From Phocoena phocoena (lineage: Eukaryota > Chordata > Mammalia > Artiodactyla > Phocoenidae), in NCBI RefSeq assembly GCF_963924675.1, contig NC_089236.1, positions 59,853,306 to 59,917,305 on the forward strand: a stretch of 64,000 nt of DNA, written 5' to 3'. Both the position numbers and the translations under genes were made by a program. Below the pieces are notes generated by a model. The model did not search any database and had not been told where the DNA came from. It was given only the letters and a program-made list of their open reading frames with translations. Below, in pieces: positions 48,575 to 59,883 of this stretch (the first letter of the stretch is position 1; each line of letters starts with the position of its first letter).

Positions 48575-49030
48575 ATTCATTAATAATGTATTATTAGTGT
48601 ATGCTATGTGCTGATCTGTCTTTTAGATGCTGGGTATAATGAGATAAAAATATAAAATAATGTTATGGAAATTACAGTGTAGAGATAGAGATTCATAGAC
48701 TAAACAAGTAAAATATCACAAATGTTAACATACTTTTATATAATGTAAGCAAAAGTAAAGCTAGCTAAGAGAAGAAAGTGGAGGTAGTTTGTCCAGGAAT
48801 GACATCTTTGCTGTACTGATGCTAGTGCCCTGTTACCTGGGTGTATTTGAGGATGAGCAAGGAGGCCATTGCCTCTGGAGTAGATTGGTTGTTGGAAGGT
48901 TTGGGAGATACTGAAAGGCTGGCTGGAAGGAGCAGCTCATGTGGATCCAGGTAAGCGCTTTTGATGCATTGTAACTTGGCAGAAAGCCATTGGAGTGTTT
49001 TAAGTATAGCAGTGTTATGATTTGATGACT
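48575..49030 (-). mobile_element. L2 LINE, 3' region, antisense
   Basis: Reverse L2 blocks appear in order: 'tatgctatgtgctgatctgt', 'tagatgctgggtataatgag', 'attacagtgtagagatagag', 'gagcaaggaggccattgcct' and 'cagaaagccattggagtgtt' with 'ttaagtatagcagtgttatg'. It is diverged and non-coding; the 72-codon antisense frame is incidental. Confidence 0.65.
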
Positions 49031-49299
49031 CTAATAACATAAAAAATCACACAATACTAAAATAAAATTAATACAACCAAAACAGATGAATGAAAACTGT
49101 ATGGCTCTACATAAAGATATTTTAAATAAATTTATGATAGTGTTTTAATTGAAAATATAATATTTAAGAGGGAATTTATGCTTCCTTGTTTTAACTGACA
49201 TTTCTTTGTTCGACTCAATCAACTAAACTGAGGGGATTAATGCTAAAATTACTCACACATAGTCTATGAAAGAAAATTAATACCATATTAATAACAAAA
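49031..49299. other. AT-rich spacer
   Basis: Nothing could be recognised here. Confidence 0.3.
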
Positions 49300-49415
49300 A
49301 TGATAGAGAACTCTTTTGAGATCTTTCTATGTACCAGGAATTTTGCTCTGCATTTTACATGTATATTCTAATTTAATCTTCATAAGAGTCTTACAAAAAA
49401 ATATAATGTATCAGT
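49300..49415 (-). mobile_element. MIR SINE fragment, antisense
   Basis: The order 'tctttctatgtaccaggaat', 'ttgctctgcattttacatgt' and 'ctaatttaatcttcataaga' matches the reversed MIR 3' part ('ctatgtgccaggcactg', 'tttacatgtattaactcatttaatcctcac'). Confidence 0.65.
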
Positions 49416-49871
49416 TATATGTTTGGGCTGTAGACCCTAAAGGCCAAGCTCTTCATTATTATTATCCATTTAGGCAAACCTGACCTTGAATAGTTGATTT
49501 CCACATTATAAGTTTCATAACAGTTCATTTGGAACTTTACAATCCATGGATGTCAATAAAGAATGGCTAAAAAAAATTTCCTCCCTACTTCCTAAAAGAT
49601 TAGAATGACTATATAGCAGAAATGAATATCCTCAATATTTGTATATTCAATAAATCCATAGATCATCCCTATACAAATAAATACATGTTATGAGTAACAA
49701 AATCTTTATACTAACTCATGGGCCCATTATCAAAGTTCAGCTTCTGAAAACTGAGATCCGTGTACCAATTCAAGGCAATGCAATATATGCTTCTAAAGTA
49801 GGCTTGAAAAATATTGTGAATTACCTGATTGTTGATTTGAGAAAATGGGCTAATCAAGAATGGATATACTT

Positions 49872-50079
49872 GGGGCTTCCCTGGTGGCGCAGTGGTTGAG
49901 AGTCCGCCTGCCGATGCAGGGGACATGGGTTCGTGCCCCGGTCCGGGAGGGTCCCGCATGCCGCGGAGCGGCTGGGCCTGTGGGCCGTGACCACTGAGCC
50001 TGCGCATCTGGAGCCTGTGCTCCGCAACGGGAGAGGCCACAGCAGTGAGAGGCCCGTGTACCGCAAAAAAAAAAAAAAA
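49872..50079 (+). mobile_element. CHR-family cetacean SINE, young copy
   Basis: The copy begins 'ggggcttccctggtggcgca', carries the full 'gccgcggagcggctgggcct' body and 'agtgagaggcccgtgtaccg' tail, and ends in an uninterrupted A run of about 17. The 16-bp target duplication 'aagaatggatatactt' is exact at 49856-49871 and 50080-50095. The long pure tail and exact duplication make it the youngest-looking SINE in the window. The 133-codon antisense frame is a by-product. Confidence 0.97.
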
Positions 50080-50095
50080 AAGAATGGATATACTT

Positions 50096-53000
50096 AACAA
50101 AACTGTGAACATAAAATGAAAATAGATGTTCTGATTGTAAAGAGAATTATTAATCTGATTTTCAAACTGGTGTACAGATTTCCTGCAGTTTCATAAAGAC
50201 CGTTTAGAAGACAAATATGGTTCAATCTTTTAAATTCAATTCCAGCTGACCCTTCCCATTTATTCATATATCTATATGAATATGGATATATTAATATCTA
50301 AATTATACATATAAGTATATATAAAATATATATTAATATAGTCACATATGTATGATTTATACTTGTTTTATAATTATTTGTTTACTTCCCTTAAATTATA
50401 TATACTAGATTGACGTTTGTATGAATAACTCATTTATTTCAAAATATAACAAATAATGGTGAAAATTTTTGAATTTCATTAGTTTTCAATTTAGATTAAT
50501 TAAGTTTTGAATTGGAATTTTTCATATTTTTAAATGTATTTATTTACTCTAAGGATGATTTTTTTGCAATAAAGTTCATGATATAGCTTTTGTTTGCCTT
50601 GATATGTGTATAATTTTGTTTCCGATCCAAATGATTAAATATGTTTCTTTTTGAAAGCCTTGAACTCTTATTTTTCTGTTTATTTTTAGGTGTTGCAAAT
50701 GAAGAAAAAAGATATTGAGTCATGTTATCTGTTCTGGAGAACTGTATGGAATAATCTATATAAATAGAATGTGAGATTATTGAAAAGTATGCAAACCCTG
50801 AAGTAACATCCAAGTTCGTGATTATTTTTAAATGTGCTAACGGTAGTTAGTCACACCAAAGGATTCCTCTGAAAATAAACATTTTCAAGAAGGTATGCTT
50901 TAGATTTCTATTTAAGTTAGTATAATATTAAACAAAGCAATTTTTTCCAACATTAAATAAAGGATGCAAAAAGTAGCTTTAGTAGTGGAAAAGCAGATTT
51001 AAAAAATATATTCAATGTATTCTTTTTCATATTCAAATATGTATACTACACATTTGTGGCCAAAGTGAAATCATATGACAATCATTTCTTCATATAAATA
51101 AAAATTTGAGATACACAACTTTATATGATTTCTAATGATACACAAATGATGTACACAGAACTCTATTACTGCTATTCATGTTAATAGCGTAGTGGAAATG
51201 CTTTGGAATTTTTATTTCCACAGAAAACAAGAATATTTGTTAACATTGTTTAATAGACTCATGAAGTAGAGATGGAGCTAGTTGAGAACACTGGAAAAGG
51301 ATAAAAGTTTGTCATTTATCAGTAGCTATATAAACAGGTCTGATTTTTTTTTAAAAAATCAATCATATAGGTTTTATGTCCTAGAACAGAAAGACTACAA
51401 TATTTATGCACTTTAAGTTACACCTACCATATTAATACCCAATAATTTAGCAGAGCAAACAAGTAATTTCTATGGTTCCCTGTAGTTTCTACTTTAAATG
51501 TAGAGAAATAAAACCAGGTATCTCCACTAGTAACCCCAGCTATTATTCAATACAAATTGCAAGGGGAACTGTATAATTACTCACATACATGTGCACACAC
51601 ACACACGAAATATGTGGCAATAAATTAATCTGTTGAATATTTAATTAGTATTTAAATCTTTATTATAATAATTGCTTATTTTATAATTGCACTTTAACAT
51701 TTCTCGCCCGATATTTATGTTTGAATTTGTGACACCTAAATAGACAACTAACAGGAGTTAATCTGAGTTTGTCAAGACCAGAAAATTAAGAAATCAATTT
51801 CTCTCTCTCTCTGTTTCTCTGATCTTGGTCATTTTGTTAAATCTATTTCTATTAAAGTTTACTGGGAATCGGTTTCAAAGATTCCAGAAGTAATAATAGG
51901 TCACAAAATTGTTCCATATAGTAGTATGGTCCTCATGCTTTATGCTGTCTGTAGGCAATCAGTGATATTAGTATTCAGAAGATGCACGTCACAATTACTG
52001 GAAGCATGTTAACTTAGTCCAACACCCTTTCTTGAGAAGATTAAATTTTCTAAACACCATAGTAAATAAGGATCTATAGAGATATATAAGGCACAGTCCT
52101 TTCTGTTAAGGAACTCATAGCTAATACTAAGAATCTAACCATTTTTTTTTTAATATTAAGGAATATTAAGGTAATGCATGAGAGTTTGGGTGAGTAAGAA
52201 ATGAAATCTTACCAAATTAAAGCCACTGATATTAGAGCTTGTTACATCTACCATTACTCTTTTTTGCACAATGAGGATATAAGCTATAAACGACTAGAGA
52301 GAGAAGGAGTCTAGGTCTTAGATGACCTCTCTGTTGTTTCCACAAACCTGAGCTGCAGACCCAAAACATCTTGGTACATAAAACAAATAAACCCCTGACT
52401 CATAGACTCATTTAAGCCACTTTTGTCAGGTTTTTCTTTTTCATGAAGCAAAATGCAATTCTAACTTGTATGCTTTCATGAATAGACTGATTTACAGATA
52501 GATATCTATATAGATATCCATCTTGAAATATAAAAAGTTATTTAAAATTATTTTATTTAAAATGAATGGATCAGTACAATAGAATTATATGTCTTAGCTA
52601 TTACTTATCCAGTGCTATTATCATGTACAAAAATAAATGATGTTAAAGATTTCAGCTATTTCATTAACTAACCTTGTTACCTTGTAACAAATTGGATAAA
52701 ACTCATTTTTTCATATTTATTTCCTTTATACACAAATTTTTTAGGCAATTTCATACCAAAACATCCATGACTATTATGTAGAAAATGGCGATACTTTGGA
52801 CTGTTTAACAAATTATTATCATTTTATGTGTGTGTGTGGAGTTACAATTTGATACATGCTAATGCATAAAACTTTGTATGGTTGCTAGATTATATTATAA
52901 AGATTGATAAATTATGCTTCTGCACAAATTTAAATCAATTTGCAATAATTGATAAATCATGGCTAGACATTTGAGTTAACAGCGTTGATTATTTTAACTC

Positions 53001-54904
53001 CTACATTTTGTTAACAGCCCATTACGACTTATGACTGGCTAATTGAGTTAAGTTGTCTGTATTCCAAAAGACAATACATTGAGATCATTATGAGATTGTA
53101 GAATATAAACTAAATTTAAAATTTTATACTATAATTAATTGCAATAGATAAAATTTCAAATAATAAAGAAAAAGCCTTATTCCATTTTTGTAATATTTCT
53201 AATCATAAGCTATTTCCACTTGCATACATCTTAATCACATAATTCATTAATCATATGGACAAACTTTAGTGAAATTATTTTAAGCTTTTACTGTGGACAT
53301 TTAAGAGATGTTTAAGGAGGCCTTGACAATGAATGCAACTGTATACTTGGCAAATGATCAACATTTTTCTTGAATTCTATAAGAAAGGAGACTTTAGTAA
53401 AGATAATGGCTTCTTCAATTTGATAAAAGATTAAAACATAATTTCCTTAGAAGAAGTAATTTAATACGCAACATCACATGTATACGTATATATGCATATA
53501 TTTTATGATTATATATAGTGAAATTTACAAATTATCTTACAAAGTTGCATTGCTGCTAAAGAACATTACTTACAAAAATTATTTTGCAATTAGGAGACAA
53601 TGCAACATTTCAGATATATTTAATATTCCCTTATGAAAACTCAGTAAACTTTGCAAAAAATATATTCAAATATTTTTGTTGGTTGTATCAACCAACCATT
53701 TAAATTAAATAACAAGCATTATTTCAGCCAGTATCTAATTAACATGCCTTTAAATCACAATGAAATATAAGAGAAAACAGATCAAGAAAGCATACTTTCC
53801 TTGGAATGAGAGGGAAGACAAAGAATAGGAGTATTATTGCTCATTTAATCTGAGCTGCTATAGATGAAAAGAAAGCCACGACTCTAACAATCATGTCTAT
53901 TCATTATTCCCACTTCATTAGTTATCCAGAAAAAAATGGATACTGTTTGTGCCTAACCTAAAACTGAAGTACATCAAACAGCATGAGGTTACTGTGACAA
54001 TTTAAAAAAAAATAAATGAGTGGAAATTGACCCACAGAGACGGAATATATCCATTATGAAACATATTTTCCATTGGCATCACTATTCTTCAGTTTCAGAG
54101 TCATCTTAGGGATTATAAGCATCATCCTCAGTTCATAGATGATAGCACTGAGAAGCAGAAAACTGTGATCAATTGTATTACTGGTAGACAAATATTCACT
54201 CCCTTTCAGCTTGAGCACTGAAACGAACATACATGGCACCTCCTGAAACTAAGCTGGGACATGAAGCCTGGAGACAAGCTCAGCCAATCCCAGTAAAAGG
54301 CCAGCTGATAGAAAGACTGACACAGGTCTGGACCACTGGGTGAAAAAATAAATGCTCACCATTTAAACAACTTTGTTTTAACAAGAACTGACATATAGAA
54401 ACTGATATCACATATCGGGTGCTGATATTAGTGTGTGATGAAAAATCACTTGTAGGAGGCTGGAAAAATAGCGGTTCATGTTACATAGAGATGAAACTTT
54501 GGGTAAAATTGTTTTTTACTAACTGGGAAGATTTATGTCATGTAACTAATAAACTTCTGATTTTGATTTCACCAAAGAAGTTTATAGGCAGAATGTTAAT
54601 AGTGTGAGCTACATCTGACAAGGTACAACGAAAAAGTAATGGGCTCAGAAAAAAACTAACCAGTTTTGTAATCAGAAATGAGAAAGAATAGAGAAAGATA
54701 ATAAACTGAAGTGTTAGGGAATAAAATTGTTTCTAACCAAACCAAACCACAGATGCAGCCTCTAGGAAAAGACCAATCCAACATGCTGATAATAAGACAC
54801 ACCATTAAATCAAAGACATGTACAAGGATTAAGGTGGCTCCAACAGGCAAATTGTCCCACAGAATTTTTTTTTTAACCGAAATTACCTGTAGGCAAGTCT
54901 AGAG
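50096..54904. other. AT-rich DNA, no gene recognised
   Basis: Nearly 5 kb of very AT-rich sequence with no gene, RNA or repeat that I can name confidently. A scrap at about 52085-52130 ('cacagtcctttctgttaagg') resembles antisense L2. Minor TATA-, GATA- and CA-type low-complexity runs occur near 50270-50400, 51596-51606 and 52498-52525. Confidence 0.45.
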
Positions 54905-54966
54905 GTAGATAGTTAGATGGTAGATAGATACATACATACATAGATACATAAATAGATACATAGATT
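54905..54966 (+). repeat. (GATA)/(CATA) microsatellite
   Basis: Interrupted 'tagatagata' units pass into 'catacatacatagata' units. It is an impure tetranucleotide repeat. Confidence 0.9.
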
Positions 54967-55729
54967 TCCATCTCAAGGAGTGTGGCTTTAGAACATGGAA
55001 TTGACTGAAATCATACATAGAAAACTCACAATATATTTGGGAGAGGTGTGCTAATGAAAGCACACACACCCTGGGTTAAAAGAAACTGACTGAGATGAAA
55101 AAGCAAATGCATGTGCCACTAATATCATATCATAGTAATGAGGCTTAGAGAGTTCTTGGTTGCCAGAAAGAGAGTGTTCTCCAATCCCTCCTCAGCTGTG
55201 GCCAAGAAGGCTCTGGAAGCAGGAAGTGCTTCCCAGAGAGTGGGTCCAAACGCTGGATAATATTGAACTGGGGACCTGCATCTAAACATGAAAAGTGAAG
55301 CCTAAATTAGTGTATAATTGAAACATAGGATCAACAGACTGGAAACATTTGCCCAGCCATATTTCAGGGTTGCTACAGACCACTGAGTTCTATGAGGCTC
55401 AAATTCTTTCCATTTTCACAATTCCACCATTTATCCCCCACCTCCTTTTGTATCCATTGTATGTTTAATGTGTCTTTTAGTTCATAGGTCTCTGGACTAA
55501 GAAGAGCCTAATTCATACTTAAGTTGATCACCAGATCCTGGAACTCTAGCTTACTGCTATAAATAGATGAGACTTTGAACATGTCATGAGGAAGATGCAT
55601 GTGTATTTTGCATACAGAAGGAAAGTGGATATTTGTGAACAAGATTAGACTATAATAGAGTGAATTACTCTTCAGCAAATAATCACTCCCCTCGCTTTTC
55701 AGAAGACTTTGGTTTCCTGAAGTATGATT
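54967..55729. other. Unassigned DNA
   Basis: Moderately complex, less AT-rich sequence at 55140-55460 that I could not assign. No gene is called. Confidence 0.35.
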
Positions 55730-56090
55730 TTCCACTTAACCGGGTAATTTGATTTCTCCAATGACTATGGGTAAAAGTGCCTGAGCAGAGATCTTAAATG
55801 GAATTTCCTTGGCTTGCTGTCTTGTGCTCCAGTGGTCTGCCAGAAAAATAGGACCTTCCATGTAGCTTGACCCCTTAAATCTGAACCCACTTGAAAAAGA
55901 CTTGAATCCATATCCCAAAGTCAGGTAACTGGAGCAGAGTTCCCACAAGACCAGCCAAGACCAGCTAAATCACAACCTAAAGCAAAGTTTCCCAGGGAAC
56001 TGTACACAGGGAACAAGAAACATAAATGTTTTCAATATAAACCACTGGGGTTCAGGGTGGTTTGTCACATAACATTATTGGGTCAATAGC
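55730..56090 (+). mobile_element. LTR-like repeat (MaLR type)
   Basis: The sequence includes 'cccttaaatctgaacccact', 'gaccagccaagaccagc' and 'ataaaccactggggttcagg' with 'gtggtttgtcacataaca'. These resemble the 3' part and end of an old LTR-like repeat. It is non-coding; the call is tentative. Confidence 0.4.
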
Positions 56091-56797
56091 TGATTTAACC
56101 TAAGTAGGATTTTTTTTCTCCGTGAAGTATACTATATTTAATGGTAAACTAGAGTAATGCCTGAGAACCTTTGGATTAAATGCTTTATTAAGCGTTCATT
56201 TTGTTATGTATTACTATCTTTAGTAAGGGATAAATAGACTCATTTTTGTGGATATAACATTTCCCTTAAAGAATATACTGTGACAGAAAAATGTATTATT
56301 GTTATCATCTTAATGGATTAATTTACTTGTCATTCAAAATTATGCTTTGTTGATTTCATCTAAAGAAGTTATAACATTATTATAATTATATGAAAATTGA
56401 TGGTTTAAGTTTTTGGAACACAGTAAAGTTATATTAGAATATGAACTTACCGTACCTTATTTATGATACAAAAGCATGTGTCTTGCAATTTAACAGAATA
56501 TTGTAACAGATGCAGACTGTGAGACAATTATTTTTAGAATTGGCTTATAGAGTTGATTTTTGGAAATGTTAAATACTGTTATGACTTCCATCTGCAAAAA
56601 TATTTATCTAAATAGAAATTATTTTAATTCTTATGGAAATAAGTCCTAATATACTTCATACAAAATAGTCCATCAACACAGTATTGTCATTTACATTTTA
56701 TCTAAATCTGGCATTGGTTGTATTTAGATGACATATCTAAAATATATTAAAATGATATCTCAAATAAATTAGCTTTCTACTTAAAGTATAAATTGAA
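56091..56797. other. AT-rich DNA, no gene recognised
   Basis: Nothing could be recognised here. Confidence 0.35.
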
Positions 56798-57100
56798 CTA
56801 AAGCTCATCAGGTGGCAGCACTGGACTGGGACATCCTGCTTGATAGAGGATTTGAGAAGAAGTAATCCTTTCAGGATGGTGGATTATCTCTGCATTGAAT
56901 GTAATAGCGTTAGCACCAATGGCAGCTTGGAGGGCTTTGGCACGATCCCATCCCCCGCACAGTTTTTTTTTGTTGTTTTTTTTTTTGATATGCAGCACTG
57001 ATACTTTCTCATTCTTATACACAGTGTGAACACAAGTATCTCCTAAAACATTCCTATTTTTGCTGATCTGAAGCATACGTCCAAGAAAAAATTGCGTACC
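56798..57100 (-). pseudogene. Possible retrocopy fragment, unidentified
   Basis: The complement carries an open frame of 92 codons whose composition is more protein-like than the other frames in the window. One half reads '...NRNVLGDTCVHTVYKNEK' and the other 'GGWDRAKALQAAIGANAI' followed by 'ILYQAGCPSPVLPPDEL'. A Lys/Asn-rich bridge between them comes from an A-rich run on the minus strand (plus-strand T runs at about 56963-56987). Two pieces of coding-like sequence separated by a poly-A-like run would fit a retrocopy next to another fragment. I cannot identify either half and no target duplication was seen. Confidence 0.25.
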
Positions 57101-58487
57101 TATGCTGAAAACTCAACTTTAATCTGTGCTCTTCCCTTTACATCTAGATCTTTGACCCCAAGTCCCTCTGATAGAAAAATTCTATCACCTCTAATTAGCA
57201 CAAAGTTTGGAGAGTCATAGGCAGAAGAAATAGAAGTAATGGCTGACATTACACTGCAGTAGAGTTGAGGTTAAATTAGACATAGGAAGAATTAAATAAT
57301 ATATTTTGCAGCTAGATTTTGGACAGCCTAAAGATCTATGCTAAATAGTATTGTGTTATTGGCATGGGAAAAGCATTAAAGTCTTTTGCAGAGGGAAAAA
57401 AATCATCAGAAGGTTACGTCGGAGAAATACATCCTGTGATAAAGTGAATGATACTTTTGCAGTTAAAAACTGAATGCAAAAGGACCAGGTCAGAATCAAT
57501 CACTATACAAGAGGAACCGAAGAAAACTTAATGGAATTAACAGTGCAAAAGAGGGGTAATGTAAGTAATGTTATTTGACTGGTTCAACAGAACTTATCAG
57601 GAGTAAAGGAGAGAAGGAAGAATTTTGGATGAAACTGAGATTTTCAGGTGTCTTTATTCACGTGGACAAGATAAGAGTTTGAGATGTAGATGTAAAAGAA
57701 TGTTAATGAACAATTATTTTATTTGTATTTCTCAAATATCTATAATACAAGTAAATTATACTGTCAAAAATTATGCAGACTTTAAAAGCATTCATTGATG
57801 TTTTTATGCATCCAAAAGCATTCGATTCACCTGAATATTCTATACATGTGAGTTAAATCATATTGTAATTTATTACAGTTTATAATAAGACAATGTATTT
57901 ATATACTGAGTGTCTTAAATAACGTTTTAGATTCATACAGAGTAAAGCAACTTTTGCAATTCTGATTACACATTCTTACTCTACATCTTCTTCCAGTTAA
58001 ATTGTTGCATTAAAAAAAATATTTTCTTAAAAACCATAAGTTTTTGATAGAACCTGATATATTAATACTATGTTCAATTTGTTTAACTTTTGCATTCTTG
58101 AACTAAACCCATTTCAAGGATCAAAATCTATATGTGGTTGAAAGGAAGAGTTAACTGGTGTAATAATTCCTTTCCCCATTTATAGCTATGCAAAGGCTTA
58201 TCTCTCTCCTAGATGAAGACATGCACTAAATAATAACCAACTGCCTTGGCTTTTGTTTTATACACAATTCTTGTTGTTGTTACTTGTGTTTGCATTTAGC
58301 TTTGTTTGAATTTACCTAAGCAATATTCTTTTCCTATTTGGTCTAAGGGGCAGATGAAAATAATTTGTTCACTGTTACATGTTATCCTAATCGTCAGCTG
58401 GTCATTGTTAAAAAGCTTGGGGAAAAACTAAGTTAAAAAACTGTGTAGTTAGTAGAGCTGAATTTAAAATGAAAAGATACATTCAAG
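57101..58487. other. AT-rich DNA, no gene recognised
   Basis: Nothing could be recognised here. Confidence 0.4.
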
Positions 58488-58523
58488 GATAGATAGATAG
58501 ATAGACAGATAGATAGATAGATT
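58488..58523 (+). repeat. (GATA)n microsatellite
   Basis: About nine 'gata' units with a single 'gaca' interruption. It is a candidate length-polymorphic marker. Confidence 0.93.
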
Positions 58524-59084
58524 TCTCAGTGATATGATTATAACCAAATATCTACTTCACATTATCAAAGCCTACAATTGTTTTGGGTACCTAGAGTTGA
58601 CCAGGCTTCTTTAAAATGAATACATTTTAATAAAATCACTAGTGACTTGTTTGTGAATCTAAAATTCAGTGTCTTTTACTTTCCTCTAATCAGAAAAACA
58701 ACACTTGTTAATGAGATCACACACTCTCAGTTATAAAGCCATGAACACCACCACAATCCCCCCCCACAAAAAAATTAATTTGGTGACCTTTGGGAGCATA
58801 GTGACTATGACACTATATTAAGGGGGCCTGTTGTATAATGAACATTTTCTGTTTCTTGATCTGTGTGGTTCTATAGGTGTGTCCACTTTGAGAACATCTA
58901 TGGATATGTCCACTTGTAAGTTGGGCACTTTTGTGTTTTTAAGTTATGCTTCAACAAAAAATTTCCTTAAAAATCAAGTTGATAATGTTAAGGCTTTGGG
59001 AAAGTTGATGAATACACCTATGATGATGACATGTCAGTTATTACATGTAAGGTAATGCTCTAGAAATATTGCATGACAATTAAG
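58524..59084. other. Unassigned AT-rich DNA
   Basis: No gene is recognised. The 74-codon frame at 58831-59055 has no visible domain. Confidence 0.35.
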
Positions 59085-59250
59085 CTAATCTTAATATCAA
59101 CCCTGTGAGGAAGTTCCAGTTATTACTCAACTTTGTGAATAAGGAAAGTGATATACAGTTATATAACTTGCTCGGGATCATAGACCAAGTAAGTAAGGTT
59201 TAGAACTCAGACTTTGTAGCTTCTGAGTGTCTGTGCTTTGCTCCCTTTCT
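59085..59250 (-). mobile_element. MIR SINE, antisense
   Basis: The plus strand gives reversed MIR blocks in order: 'atcaaccctgtgaggaagtt', 'tgaataaggaaagtgatata', 'ttatataacttgctcgggat', 'caagtaagtaaggtttagaa' and 'ctcagactttgtagcttctg'. It is a recognisable but diverged copy. Confidence 0.75.
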
Positions 59251-59816
59251 TAAGAGGGTAGCATATTCTTCTTTAGTGTATAAATATCCATCTCTTTCAG
59301 TTCAAATAGGTCTATTATAGTAAGTCTGCTACTGCTATAGTAGTAAATATAAAATACTACTGTGTAGTAATATCATAAAATATTTGGTTTCATATGTACA
59401 GATTCCAAATCTTTTGTTAATAAGTTCATTTTCAAGATGAATTATAATTCAATTATTTGAGTATACATTTTAATTACATTTCAGTAACTCCTTTTGTGAC
59501 CATACCCTCTTCCTGTTGATTGAATTCCAGAAATAGCCTATTCTTTGTAGATACCTAGCCTATCAAGAGTTCTTGTTTTCCAGAACAGAAAACTATAAAA
59601 TCCAACAACTCTTGCCTTCAAATTATATTCTTCCGTTTAAAAAAAAAATCACACAAAAAACTTCCCTCTTTACTCGTCTGTCACAACGTACACTTCAGTT
59701 AATTATGACTCTCAACAGTCTTTTTTTTAATGTACAAACATATGGTCTTTTTCCTTCCCTTTCTTCCTTTTTGTTTCCTGATATTTATCTCCTGTATTTT
59801 GCATCTGGACAATTTA
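59251..59816. other. Unassigned DNA
   Basis: Nothing could be recognised. The frame starting at 59573 runs into the pyrimidine tract and is not a gene. Confidence 0.35.
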
Positions 59817-59883
59817 TCTCTTCTCTTCTCTTCTCTTCTCTTCTCTCTCTCTGTCTCTCTGTCTCTCTCTTCTCTCTCTTTTT
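59817..59883 (+). repeat. (TTCTC)n / (TC)n pyrimidine tract
   Basis: Tandem 'ttctc' units grade into 'tctctctctctg' and back into 'ttctctctctt'. The tract is almost wholly pyrimidine on the plus strand, with two G interruptions. It is a microsatellite with triplex-forming potential. Confidence 0.93.

Noticed and set aside
54905..54966. Regular short repeats that might suggest a CRISPR-like array (also 58488-58523)
   Set aside because: The units are four bases long with no unique spacers, so they are ordinary microsatellites.
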